From BOG-994 sp049514215 (GTDB lineage: Bacteria; Pseudomonadota; Gammaproteobacteria; Burkholderiales; Burkholderiaceae_D), in assembly GCA_049514215.1 (NCBI GenBank), contig JBEKVI010000023.1, forward strand, positions 24,108 through 88,107: 64,000 bases of DNA, given 5' to 3'. Positions within the stretch are counted from its first letter, which is position 1; each line of letters begins with the position of its first letter. Below are positions 43,105 to 52,640 of the stretch, one piece after another. Made by a program: the position numbers and the translations under genes. The notes beneath the pieces are model-generated. The model searched no databases. It saw nothing but the letters and a program-made list of their open reading frames with translations, and was not told the DNA's origin.

Positions 43105-44838
43105 ATGCCAAGCCATTCCCGATCTGATCGTGCATTAACAACGGGCGTACGCCTTTCAACACTCTGCGTTGCCCTGACGCTCGTCAGTTGCGGAGGAGGC
43201 GGAGGGGGCGGGAGCTCAAGTTCGGCAGGCACCTCTTCGACTGCGGCAAGCGCCACGCATTACACGCAAGCCGATGCGACGCGACTTGCGGATCAGGCCG
43301 CCTTCGGCCCGACACCCGAGCTCGTCGCACAGATCGAATCGGAAGGCTCGGCCTGGATCGACGCTCAGATCAGTACACCTCCCACCGGCTATCCCGCTCT
43401 CGCGCCGCTCGACCCTACGACCAACGCCTGCCCAAGCCCTGCCCTTCCCGGTCAGGACCCCCAATGCTATCGGGATGTCTACACCGCCTTTCCCGTGCAG
43501 CGCGCGTTCTTCCAGAACAGCCTCACCGGTAAGGACCAGTTAAGGCAACGAGTGGCGCTCGCCTATCAGCAGATCTTCGTAGTCTCGACCGTGACGATTG
43601 GACCGGCCTATGCCATGCGCGAATATCAGCAGATGCTGCTAAACGACGCGTTCGTCAATTTCCGCCAGATCCTAAACGACGTGACCCTCAGTCCTGTCAT
43701 GGGCGCGTATTTGAACATGGCGAATAACAACAAGGCCAACAGCTCGGGAACCGTTTCACCCAACGAGAACTACGCACGCGAAGTGCTCCAGTTGTTCTCA
43801 ATCGGGCCCAATACACTCAACGTGGACGGCACCGTTGTCACCGACTCGTTCGGCCAGCCTGTGCCGACATACACCCAAGACACCATCGAAGGATTCGCGT
43901 CGTCGTTTACCGGCTGGACGTATCCAACCTACCCCGGTGCCACTCCGCCGCAATACGGAAACAACTACAACCAGTACTTCATGGGTCAGATGATCCCTTT
44001 CCAGATCAATCATGACATCACCGCCAAACCGCTCCTGTCCGGGGTCACGCTGCCGGCGAACCAAACCGCCCAGGCGGACCTGAAGGGGGCGCTTGACAAT
44101 ATCTTCAACCACCCCAATGTCGGGCCGTTCATCGGCAAACAACTGATTCAGTTTCTTGTCACGAGCAATCCCAGCCCGGCCTACGTATCGCGTGTGACGG
44201 CGGTGTTCAACAACAACGGCAAGGGGGTGCGGGGTGACATGGGCGCGGTCGTCAAGGCGATCCTCGTTGATCCCGAAGCGCGCGGCGACTCGATCGCTAC
44301 CCCAAACTTCGGACGGCTCCGGGAGCCGGCGCTCTACATCAGCTCGACCCTGCGCGCACTCGGTGCCACCAGCGATGGCGAGTATCAAATCAACGAGTCG
44401 AGCAATCTGGGAATGAATCTGTTTGGCTCGGAGACCGTGTTTGGCTTCTACCACCCGGCCGATCTGCTGCCAGGCTCAAGCACGCTCTTGGCCCCCCAGT
44501 TTGATCTGGCCACGGCCTCAACGAATGTCGGCCAGCTCGATTATCTGAATCAGCTCATTTATTCAGGCAATGGCGTTCAGCCGGACACGACGCTCCCGGG
44601 TGCGATTGGTACGCAGATCGATGTGTTTAGCTACGCGGCACTTGCGGGCAACCCGTCTGCGATGGTCGCCCTGTTCAATACCAATCTGTTGCACGGGACC
44701 ATGTCCGCTGCAGAGGCCAGTGCCATCGTTGCTGCGGTCAATACCATCGAGGAGCAGGGGCCGGACTGGCAGATCACGCGAGCCCAGGCGGCGGCCTTCC
44801 TTGTCCTTGCTTCACCGCGCTACCAGATCGTCCGCTAG
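43105..44838 (+). CDS. DUF1800 lipoprotein
   Basis: A 577-residue exported protein. The signal peptide ends in a lipobox with Cys29 (LVSC), followed by seven glycines and a Ser/Thr-rich tether. The DUF1800 domain then begins (ADATRLADQAAFGPT, about residue 57), with AYQQIFVVS, NYAREVLQLFSIG and ENVFGFYHP-like blocks. Family function is unknown; it is nearly always paired with a DUF1501 protein, as here (three-base gap). Confidence 0.9.
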   Translation: MPSHSRSDRALTTGVRLSTLCVALTLVSCGGGGGGGSSSSAGTSSTAASATHYTQADATRLADQAAFGPTPELVAQIESEGSAWIDAQISTPPTGYPALAPLDPTTNACPSPALPGQDPQCYRDVYTAFPVQRAFFQNSLTGKDQLRQRVALAYQQIFVVSTVTIGPAYAMREYQQMLLNDAFVNFRQILNDVTLSPVMGAYLNMANNNKANSSGTVSPNENYAREVLQLFSIGPNTLNVDGTVVTDSFGQPVPTYTQDTIEGFASSFTGWTYPTYPGATPPQYGNNYNQYFMGQMIPFQINHDITAKPLLSGVTLPANQTAQADLKGALDNIFNHPNVGPFIGKQLIQFLVTSNPSPAYVSRVTAVFNNNGKGVRGDMGAVVKAILVDPEARGDSIATPNFGRLREPALYISSTLRALGATSDGEYQINESSNLGMNLFGSETVFGFYHPADLLPGSSTLLAPQFDLATASTNVGQLDYLNQLIYSGNGVQPDTTLPGAIGTQIDVFSYAALAGNPSAMVALFNTNLLHGTMSAAEASAIVAAVNTIEEQGPDWQITRAQAAAFLVLASPRYQIVR

Positions 44839-44847
44839 GAGATGACT

Positions 44848-46263
44848 ATGTCCAAGAAATCGCGTGACCTTATGAATCCCGGACGGCGCCGTGCTCTGGG
44901 CCGCTTAGGCGCCCTATCGGCGGGCAGTTTGTTTTCGCGGCTGTGGATGGGCGACGCGATCGCTGCACCGGCGTCAGGCTACCAGGCGCTCGTGTGCGTC
45001 TTCCTATATGGGGGCAATGATGCCAACAACATGCTCATCCCCATCACGACCAATGTCGCCAACTCGAATTACGCTAACTATCTAAGCGCCCGGCAGCCGC
45101 AGTCGAACGGGGGCGTCGCGTTGCCGCAGAACACGCTGTTGCCGATCACGGATTCGCGGACTCAGGAAACCTACGGTCTGCACCCGTCGCTTGCAGCGTT
45201 GCAGCCGCTTTATACCCAGACCAATCCGGTCCTCGCGTTCCAGATGAATATGGGCACGTTGATCGAGCCCATCACGATGAGCATCTACAACAGCAACGCG
45301 TCCGCAAATCGTGCCAAGGTTCCGGTCAACCTGTACTCGCATTCGGACCAGCAGAATCAGCAGGCAGCCAGCTCGATTCTGGACCTCTCGAACGGCTGGG
45401 GCGGACGGATCGCCGACCAGCTGGGCGCGGTGGGCGGGGTCGCGCCGGTGGGAATTTCAATAGCGGGCAACGCATTATTTCTCAAAGGGGCGCGAACCAG
45501 CCAGGTGGCGGTGTATTCGAATGGAGGGCTCAACGTCAACGGTGTTTTCGGTACGACCGTCGGAGAGGCACAATTTCAGGCCCTTCTTGCCGCTTCGGGC
45601 AATGGCTCGACAATGATCTCGACCCTCGCCGGAATCCAGAGCAACTCGATTACTCTGTCGAAAGTCCTCAACCCCATCCTGTCTGGCACGGCGCCCTCGT
45701 CAGTATCAAGTGCGTTCTCGCCATTTTCGACCGGCAACTCGGGATTCTCCCAGCAGCTTCAGGCCGTCGCAAGAATCATCGGTTCGACCGCGCTTGGATC
45801 GCCGACACGCCAGATCTTTTTCGTCAGTCTGGGAAGCTTCGATACGCATAACAGTCAGATCGAGCAGCAAGGCCCGCTGCTGCAACAGCTTTCCGAGGGG
45901 ATGGCCGCCTTTTACCAGGCGACCGTTAATCTGAACGTGGCAAGCCAGGTGACGACCTTTACGCTGTCGGATTTCGCGCGCACCCTCAAGCCTGCTTCAG
46001 GTGACGGTACCGACCATGCGTGGGGTTCGCACCATATGATTCTCGGCGGCGCGGTCAAAGGCGGAACCAACTATGGGACTTTTCCATCGCTCGCCCTAGG
46101 CGGCCCCGACGATACGTCCAACGAGGGCCGCTGGCTGCCGACCACTTCACTCGATCAGTATGGCGCAACCTTGGGCGCATGGATGGGACTGAACGCGGCT
46201 CAGCTCGCCACGGTGTTTCCCAACTTGAAGAATTTCAGCCAGACCAACGTCGGGTTCGTCTGA
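44848..46263 (+). CDS. DUF1501 protein with twin-arginine-type signal
   Basis: A 471-residue exported protein with an N-terminal GRRRALGRLGALSAG that fits a Tat signal, cleaved near AIAAPASG. The DUF1501 (sulfatase-like fold) domain follows: LVCVFLYGGNDANNMLIP near residue 45, YSHSDQQNQ near 172, HAWGSHHMILGGAVKGG near 390. Start at 44848 is preferred because AGGAG lies six bases before it; the ATG at 44842 abuts it. Partner of the DUF1800 lipoprotein. Confidence 0.9.
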   Translation: MSKKSRDLMNPGRRRALGRLGALSAGSLFSRLWMGDAIAAPASGYQALVCVFLYGGNDANNMLIPITTNVANSNYANYLSARQPQSNGGVALPQNTLLPITDSRTQETYGLHPSLAALQPLYTQTNPVLAFQMNMGTLIEPITMSIYNSNASANRAKVPVNLYSHSDQQNQQAASSILDLSNGWGGRIADQLGAVGGVAPVGISIAGNALFLKGARTSQVAVYSNGGLNVNGVFGTTVGEAQFQALLAASGNGSTMISTLAGIQSNSITLSKVLNPILSGTAPSSVSSAFSPFSTGNSGFSQQLQAVARIIGSTALGSPTRQIFFVSLGSFDTHNSQIEQQGPLLQQLSEGMAAFYQATVNLNVASQVTTFTLSDFARTLKPASGDGTDHAWGSHHMILGGAVKGGTNYGTFPSLALGGPDDTSNEGRWLPTTSLDQYGATLGAWMGLNAAQLATVFPNLKNFSQTNVGFV

Positions 46264-46319
46264 GCCTGCAGCGCGTGGAAGGCGCGTAACCGCCTCGTGC
46301 GCTGGGTCACGCGCATGGG

Positions 46320-47597
46320 CTAACGGACCAACTGGTTGATCTCGATGATCGGCAAGAGAATCGCGAGCACGATCAGAAGCACCATTCCGCCCATCGTTAG
46401 CACCAGGATCGGTTCAAGAAGACTCGTCAAGAGCATGGTGCGTCGCTCGAGCTCATCGGCCTGACCCTGGGCGGCACGCTCGAGCATCATGGGCAATTTC
46501 CCGGTGCTCTCCCCACTGGCGATGAGATTGATGAGGACCGACGAAAATCCGCTGCGCGCGCCTTGCTGAGACGAGAGGGCGCGCGACAGCGGCACCCCCT
46601 CGCGCACGCGGTTGATCGCCTCGCTCACCTGATCCTTCATCACGACGTTGCCCATCGTGTCGCGCGAGGCCTGAAGCGCGCGCAGGATCGGAACGCCGGC
46701 CGTGCCGAGGATGGCCATGGTGTCGGCAAAGCGCACCGTGTTGGTCCGTCGCACGATCGGGCCCACGACGGGAAAGGCGAGCAGCTGCGCATGCCACGCG
46801 CGCCGGACGCCGGGCTGCGCAAAAGCAAGGCGGACCAACACAAAGATGATGACCGCGGCGATTAAGAGGAGCCATCCGTCTTCGCGCAACAGATCGGAGA
46901 GCCAGATCATGATGCGCGTCAGAAGTGGCAGCTGCTGATGGGTCTGATTGAACACCCTGACGATCTGCGGTACGACGTAGGTCAAAAGCCCCGTGATGAC
47001 CGACAGCGCGATGAAACTCACGATGAGCGGATAGGCGAACGCCAGCCGGACCTTCGCCAGGAGCGCCTCACGCCGCTCGACGTGATCGGCCAGCCGCTCG
47101 AGAACCGCCCCGAGATCCCCCGACTGCTCGCCGGCAGCGACCAAGGCGCGATCGAGGTCGGGAAACTCGCGCGGGAAACGCGCCAACGCGCTGGCGAAAG
47201 GCAACCCCCCGAGTACGTCCCCCCGCACGCCCGCAAGCACGTCACGCACGCTCTCACGCTCGGATTCTTCCTGGGTAGCCAAGAGCGCCTGTGCCAGGGG
47301 CAGTCCGGCGGTCACCATGCTCGCGAGCTGGCGCCACACCATGCCGCGTTCCTGCGCGGGAAGCTTCGAGCGCCAGCTCAGGCGAGCGCCGCCGCTTCGG
47401 GCCCGACTCGCGCTGGTGGGCGTGCGCACCACGGCATCCCCGCCGCGGTCATCGGCCGATGCGAGCGCCTCCACCGCGAGCGGAGTGAGCCCTCTTTTGC
47501 GAAGGGTCGAGCGCGCGCTGCGCGGACTATCGGCCTGCAGCACTCCCGATTGGACTTCGCCTTGCGGGTCGGCCGCCTCGAAGCGGAAAGCCGTCAT
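46320..47597 (-). CDS. gspF: Type II secretion inner membrane platform protein GspF
   Basis: A 425-residue polytopic platform protein with two repeated T2SSF domains (about 85-210 and 285-410) and three membrane segments (about 190-215, 240-262 and 395-418). Begins MTAFRFEAADPQGEVQSG as in GspF. Last gene of the minus-strand gsp operon, three bases after gspE. Confidence 0.94.
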   Translation of the reverse strand: MTAFRFEAADPQGEVQSGVLQADSPRSARSTLRKRGLTPLAVEALASADDRGGDAVVRTPTSASRARSGGARLSWRSKLPAQERGMVWRQLASMVTAGLPLAQALLATQEESERESVRDVLAGVRGDVLGGLPFASALARFPREFPDLDRALVAAGEQSGDLGAVLERLADHVERREALLAKVRLAFAYPLIVSFIALSVITGLLTYVVPQIVRVFNQTHQQLPLLTRIMIWLSDLLREDGWLLLIAAVIIFVLVRLAFAQPGVRRAWHAQLLAFPVVGPIVRRTNTVRFADTMAILGTAGVPILRALQASRDTMGNVVMKDQVSEAINRVREGVPLSRALSSQQGARSGFSSVLINLIASGESTGKLPMMLERAAQGQADELERRTMLLTSLLEPILVLTMGGMVLLIVLAILLPIIEINQLVR

Positions 47598-47600
47598 GGC

Positions 47601-49091
47601 CTAGTCACGGGACACTCGCACCACCTCTTCGCGGGAGGTCACCCCGTCGGCGATCCAGCGTTCCCCATCATCGCGCAGGTTGCGCATGCCCCCTGCGCGC
47701 GCGGCCTCCCTGAGGACCGGCTCGCCGCGCTTATCATGGATGAGTCCGCGCAGCTGATCGTTGATCACCAGGAGTTCGTAGACACCGGTGCGGCCAAGAT
47801 AGCCCGTATGCCCGCACTGCGCGCAGCCCACAGGACGGTAGTCCCCCGGCACACCGGTGCGGCAATGAGGACAGAGCTTGCGCACCAGGCGCTGCGCTGC
47901 GACACCCAGAAGACTCGATGCGAGAAGAAAGGGCTCGACGCCCATATCCGCCAGGCGAGTGATCGCCGAGACGGCATCATTGGTGTGGAGGGTCGCGAGC
48001 ACGAGATGCCCGGTCAGGCTGGCCTGCACGGCGATCTGGGCGGTTTCGAGGTCCCGGATCTCGCCGATCATGATGACATCAGGGTCCTGGCGTAATATGG
48101 CTCGCAGCGCCGCGGCAAAGCTCATGCCGATGCGCGCGTTCACCTGCGTCTGACCAATTCCTGCCAGTTCGTACTCGATCGGATCTTCGACTGTCAGGAT
48201 GTTGGTCGTCGAACCATCCAGACGCCCGAGAACGGCATAAAGCGTCGTGGTCTTGCCCGAGCCGGTCGGTCCCGTGACCAGAACGATGCCGTGCGGTTGT
48301 CGAATCAGATTGTCGAAGGCCGCCAACGTCGGGGCGGCCATCCCCAACGCGGTCAGGTCAAGCCGCCCCGATTCCTTATCCAGCAAACGGAGCACCGCCC
48401 GCTCGGGTTGCGATGAACTGTTGCCTACCGGCAAGGTCGACACCCGCACGTCGACCGGACGCCCGGCAACGCGCAGCCCGATCCGGCCGTCCTGCGGCAG
48501 GCGCTTCTCGGCAATGTCGAGGTTGGCCATGATCTTGATCCGCGAAATCAGGGCCGAGTGGAGCTGGCGCCGTGGACGCACCACGTCGCGCAAGGTGCCG
48601 TCGACCCTAAAGCGCACCACGGCATGGGAATCGAAGGGTTCCAGATGAATGTCCGAAGCCCCTTCACGGATCGCCTGGGTGAGCAGGGCATTAATCAGGC
48701 GAATGACGGGCGCGTCGTCTTCGGCCTCCAGCAGATCTTCGAGTGCGGGCATCTCCTGCATCAGCTGGGATAGATCGACCGAGCCCTCGACTTCGTCCAC
48801 CACGCGGGCGGCTGCGTCGTCCTCCTGGACGTAGTAGCGCGAGATCGCCGCATCGAGCACGTCACGCTGCATCCGCACCGGCTTGATCTGTCCAAGCGAG
48901 CGCTGCAGTTCGGCCACGGCGAGCGCCGGGGTCTCCGTACACACCCAGACCTCGAAGGCATCCTCGATGCGCCGCGCGATGAGAAGATGGTTGTCGCGGG
49001 CAAATGAATAGGGCACTTCGCGCAGCGCGAGACGATCCACGACGCGCTTGGCCAGCGGGTCGTGAACTTCCATGGTCGAGGGACTACTCAC
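47601..49091 (-). CDS. gspE: Type II secretion ATPase GspE
   Basis: A 496-residue secretion ATPase. Walker A GPTGSGKTTT and Walker B MIGEIRDLETA lie in the C-terminal half; the four-cysteine zinc motif CPHC...CAQC is near residue 420. N-terminal domain for GspL binding is present (about 1-130). Overlaps gspD by four bases (ATGA). Confidence 0.96.
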   Translation of the reverse strand: MSSPSTMEVHDPLAKRVVDRLALREVPYSFARDNHLLIARRIEDAFEVWVCTETPALAVAELQRSLGQIKPVRMQRDVLDAAISRYYVQEDDAAARVVDEVEGSVDLSQLMQEMPALEDLLEAEDDAPVIRLINALLTQAIREGASDIHLEPFDSHAVVRFRVDGTLRDVVRPRRQLHSALISRIKIMANLDIAEKRLPQDGRIGLRVAGRPVDVRVSTLPVGNSSSQPERAVLRLLDKESGRLDLTALGMAAPTLAAFDNLIRQPHGIVLVTGPTGSGKTTTLYAVLGRLDGSTTNILTVEDPIEYELAGIGQTQVNARIGMSFAAALRAILRQDPDVIMIGEIRDLETAQIAVQASLTGHLVLATLHTNDAVSAITRLADMGVEPFLLASSLLGVAAQRLVRKLCPHCRTGVPGDYRPVGCAQCGHTGYLGRTGVYELLVINDQLRGLIHDKRGEPVLREAARAGGMRNLRDDGERWIADGVTSREEVVRVSRD

Positions 49092-51319
49092 GGCTGCACC
49101 GGCACCACCGAGGGCGGAGTAAGCATGGGCGTGGGCTCGCCGGGTGGCCGCAACGGCACCATCGGATCTGTGGCCATATCGTTTAGCAGCCCGGACGGCT
49201 TGGGCTGATAGTTCTCCTGCTGCTTGCGCATCATCTCGTATTTGTCGGCAAACACGGGATCCGTGTCGTCGCGAACGATGTGCGGTCTTAGGAAGACCAT
49301 TAGATTGGTCTTGGTGCGACTGCGGTTCTGATATTTGAACAAATTGCCAACGACTGGGACATTGCCTACGCCCGGAACCTTATCGACTTCATTGGATAGC
49401 GAGTCCTGAACCAGGCCGCCTAGGACGATGATCTGGCCATCATCGACTTGCACATCGGTCGAGAGAGCGCGCTTGTTGGTGATGACATTGCCCGTTGAGG
49501 TCGTCGACGAGATGCTCGAGACTTCCTGATAGATCACCATCTTCACGGTGCCGTTGTCCGACACCTGGGGCCTGACGCGCAAGGTGAGGCCCACATCCTG
49601 ATAGGTGATGGTCTGAAACGGCGTGACCGTCGAGGTCGTACCCGTCTGCGCATATTGTCCCGTCACAAAGGGCACATTCTGACCGACCACGATGCTCGCT
49701 TCTTCGTTGTCCAATGTCAGAAGATTCGGAGTGGAGAGAATGTTCGTATTGGTGTCGGACTCGAGAGCACGCGCCAAGAATCCGAGGTTCGTGATCGTGC
49801 CGATTCCCGGAATTGTGATCTGGCCATTGACAACCCCGACGTTAAGGCCTGGGTTGACCGTTCCGGGATTCTGGGCCACCCCGAGAATGTTCACGCCAGT
49901 TGTTCCGAAATTGGTACCTCCGACCGCATGGGGGCCCGTGCCGTTGTAGCCACCCAATGCCTGCCACTGGATCCCGAACTCCGCAGCACGCTCGGCCGTG
50001 ACTTCGACAATGAGGCTCTCGATGAACACCTCGGCCCGCCGCACGTCGAGCGCATCGATGATCGCACGCAAGTTGCGATAAACGGGTTCGGGCGCCGTTA
50101 TGATGAGCGCATTGGTCGCCGCGTCCGCCTGGATGAAGCCACCGCCACCGCCCGAACTGGAGCTTTGCGAGTTAAACGGGTTGGAACTCGCCGAGGCGGC
50201 CGTTGAGAGAAGACCCTGCGCAGCGCCGCCCAGGCCGCCGGGGGAGGACGAGGCCCCCCCGGGCGAGGTCGACGGGCCCCCGCCCAAAGGCGCCCCGGTG
50301 GGCTGGCTGCCCGACGAGCCCTGCGTCATGCTCGTGCCCGAGAGCGCTCCGGAAGTCGCCTGGGGCACGCTAATCTCGCCGGATACGACCGCTCGCAGCG
50401 TCTGGGCGAGCTTGGTGGCTTCGGCATTCTTGAGATAAACCATGTGGATGTTGCCCGCGGCCACTGTGGGCACATCCAGCTTGCCGATGAGCGTTTTGGC
50501 ATAGGCCACCCTGGCCGGACTTCCCGCGCGCAGGAGAACCGCGTTGATGCGGGGTTCGGCGACCACAACGACGCGCTGGCCTGGATCGGCCGCGCTGCCC
50601 GCCGGCGGCTCCATGAGCCGCTGCACCACCGGCGCAAGATCGCTCGCCAGCGCATACTGCAACTGGACCACGTCTGATTCCGCCGAGGACGGTGCGTCCT
50701 GGGACGCGATGATCTTCGCGAGCCGCCGCAGATTTTCTGCATAGTCGGTAATCACGATCGAATTGTTGTTCGGATTGGCCGTAAGCGTGCTGTTGGCCGA
50801 TACCAATGGACGCAGCACGTTGACCATGTTGCTTGCGGAATCGTAATTCAGATGGAATACCTGAGTGACGATCTGATCGCCGCGAATCCCGTCGCTACGG
50901 GGGCTCGCGTCGCGCGGAATCTCGGTTGGACCTCCCGCGAATTTCGCGTCCGCTTCCGGAATGACCTTGGAGATGCCCCCCGACTCGACTATGGTAAATC
51001 CCTGAAAACGCAATGCAGCCAGGAGCAGGCGATAGGCCTCGGCACGCGTGACAGGATGTTCCGACGAGATGGTGATCGTGCCCTTGACACGGGGATCGAT
51101 GAGAAAGTCCTTTTGCAGGAATTGCCCGAAGGCGTGCACGGCCGCCTCGAGGTCCGCATTCACGAAGTTCAAGGTCACGGTGTCCGGCGCGCTGGCCTGC
51201 TTGGCCGCAGGAGCATTCTTCTGCTGGCCGTAGGCGCACGGGACGAGGCCGAGCTCCAGCGCCAGAAGGCAGAAGGCTGCCGTGCGTGCGGTCGTCAACT
51301 GCCAGTGATTGAATCCCAT
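49088..51319 (-). CDS. gspD: Type II secretion outer membrane secretin GspD
   Basis: A 743-residue secretin: signal peptide (about 1-31), N0 (about 45-120), N1-N3 (about 145-490, interrupted by a long Gly/Ser/Pro-rich loop at about 335-405), secretin domain (about 500-700, with the VPGVGNVPVVGNLF motif) and a C-terminal tail. No pilotin-binding S domain is obvious. Starts eight bases after gspN. Confidence 0.95.
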   Translation of the reverse strand: MGFNHWQLTTARTAAFCLLALELGLVPCAYGQQKNAPAAKQASAPDTVTLNFVNADLEAAVHAFGQFLQKDFLIDPRVKGTITISSEHPVTRAEAYRLLLAALRFQGFTIVESGGISKVIPEADAKFAGGPTEIPRDASPRSDGIRGDQIVTQVFHLNYDSASNMVNVLRPLVSANSTLTANPNNNSIVITDYAENLRRLAKIIASQDAPSSAESDVVQLQYALASDLAPVVQRLMEPPAGSAADPGQRVVVVAEPRINAVLLRAGSPARVAYAKTLIGKLDVPTVAAGNIHMVYLKNAEATKLAQTLRAVVSGEISVPQATSGALSGTSMTQGSSGSQPTGAPLGGGPSTSPGGASSSPGGLGGAAQGLLSTAASASSNPFNSQSSSSGGGGGFIQADAATNALIITAPEPVYRNLRAIIDALDVRRAEVFIESLIVEVTAERAAEFGIQWQALGGYNGTGPHAVGGTNFGTTGVNILGVAQNPGTVNPGLNVGVVNGQITIPGIGTITNLGFLARALESDTNTNILSTPNLLTLDNEEASIVVGQNVPFVTGQYAQTGTTSTVTPFQTITYQDVGLTLRVRPQVSDNGTVKMVIYQEVSSISSTTSTGNVITNKRALSTDVQVDDGQIIVLGGLVQDSLSNEVDKVPGVGNVPVVGNLFKYQNRSRTKTNLMVFLRPHIVRDDTDPVFADKYEMMRKQQENYQPKPSGLLNDMATDPMVPLRPPGEPTPMLTPPSVVPVQP

Positions 51320-51327
51320 ATTGCTAA

Positions 51328-52080
51328 TCAGTAGGCTCCGATGTTGATCTGAACGTTATCGCCCTGGCGCGGACCCAGGGCCTCCAGAAGCGGCCAAAGA
51401 CGCTGCGCGGTGGCCTCCGGCACCCCCTTGGCGACCGCCGCACGTCCTGAGAAATGGGCGCGATCCAGGCCACTGCCCTGCGCATCCAGCTGCAGCGGCC
51501 CGTTCTCGGTCGCAAGAGTCCAAGTCAGTCCTTGCGCGCCATACTGCCACGTTACCTGATAGTCACCTAACGGCCTGACCGGATTGATCTCCACCCAAAG
51601 CCCCTGAATCTGAACATAGCCGTTGCCCACGAGTGCTCCGTCACGGTCGCTTAGCGCATCCCAATGCAGTCGCAGCTGACCATTGGGACGCACACTATTT
51701 AAGGGGGCCCCAGCGAGAATCGCGAGAGCGAGCGGCAACTGGGCATCGCCGCTGTCGATTTGCACGGACTGCGGCTCGATACGCACCGTGATGGGTCGCA
51801 AGAAGACCTCCGCGTCGTTAAGCTCGATCGCAAGTCCCGTGGGGAAAATCCAGTGCGTCGTCCAGCCCACGCGACCCGGCAAGGCCCGCGAAACGCCGTT
51901 GGCGGCCACACCCAGGACCGCGTCGCCTCGCCAGACACTCCCTTGGGCATCGGCGAGCAGCACGGCGCCATTGCTGCGCCAGACCACGAGGCGTGCAAGC
52001 CAGTTCGCCGGAAGGAAAATGGCCACGACGGTCACAAAGACGACGAGACCCACCAAAAAAGTTGCAAGCTTGGCGAACAT
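51328..52080 (-). CDS. gspN: Type II secretion protein GspN
   Basis: A 250-residue bitopic protein with one N-terminal membrane segment (about 7-28) and a beta-rich periplasmic domain. Matches GspN of other T2SS clusters in position and the VVWRSNGAVLLADAQG segment. Role accessory. Start overlaps the gspM stop by one base (TGATG). Confidence 0.85.
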   Translation of the reverse strand: MFAKLATFLVGLVVFVTVVAIFLPANWLARLVVWRSNGAVLLADAQGSVWRGDAVLGVAANGVSRALPGRVGWTTHWIFPTGLAIELNDAEVFLRPITVRIEPQSVQIDSGDAQLPLALAILAGAPLNSVRPNGQLRLHWDALSDRDGALVGNGYVQIQGLWVEINPVRPLGDYQVTWQYGAQGLTWTLATENGPLQLDAQGSGLDRAHFSGRAAVAKGVPEATAQRLWPLLEALGPRQGDNVQINIGAY

Positions 52081-52640
52081 CAGTGGCTGCCTCCGCCAGC
52101 GGGGGCCTTCTTTTCGAGCCAGCGCAGCGTCACTTCCGCACGGACGTGCCCGGCCCCGCTCGCACTCGGGAGTTCAGAGACCGCGACCTTGTTGGCCGAC
52201 GCACCGAGTTCCACTTCGGCCTTTCCGAGCCAAGAGATCCAGCCCGCATAATCGACGTCGGCAAAGCGCGCCGTCACGGCCCCCGCTTCATCGACGACGA
52301 CCTCGGGAAGCGGAGGACCACTGAGGCCAGCCTGCTCGATGGTGCGAGAGACCGCAGCACTGCGCTGGGGAACGGCGAGAACGAGATCGTGGGACGAAGC
52401 GCCGCGTAGCCGGCGTGCCTCCTGGGCCATCTCCTGCATCTGGGCATGCTCCCCGCGCAGTCCGCTCAGCTCTTTGGTCACCTGCTCGATACCCGCGGAT
52501 GCCGGCATCCAGAAAAGGACGTAAACCAGGCTGATTGCGATGACCATCGAAAGCACAACCAAGATGGCCCGATCGCGTGCCGACAGCCGTGACCAGCGAT
52601 TGCGTATGCTCAGGATCCAGGGCTGGTCAGTCAAAGTCAT
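52080..52640 (-). CDS. gspM: Type II secretion protein GspM
   Basis: A 186-residue inner membrane protein: cytoplasmic start, one membrane segment (about 25-45), then a ferredoxin-like periplasmic domain. Partner of GspL. Identified by size, topology and place between gspL and gspN. Confidence 0.87.
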   Translation of the reverse strand: MTLTDQPWILSIRNRWSRLSARDRAILVVLSMVIAISLVYVLFWMPASAGIEQVTKELSGLRGEHAQMQEMAQEARRLRGASSHDLVLAVPQRSAAVSRTIEQAGLSGPPLPEVVVDEAGAVTARFADVDYAGWISWLGKAEVELGASANKVAVSELPSASGAGHVRAEVTLRWLEKKAPAGGGSH

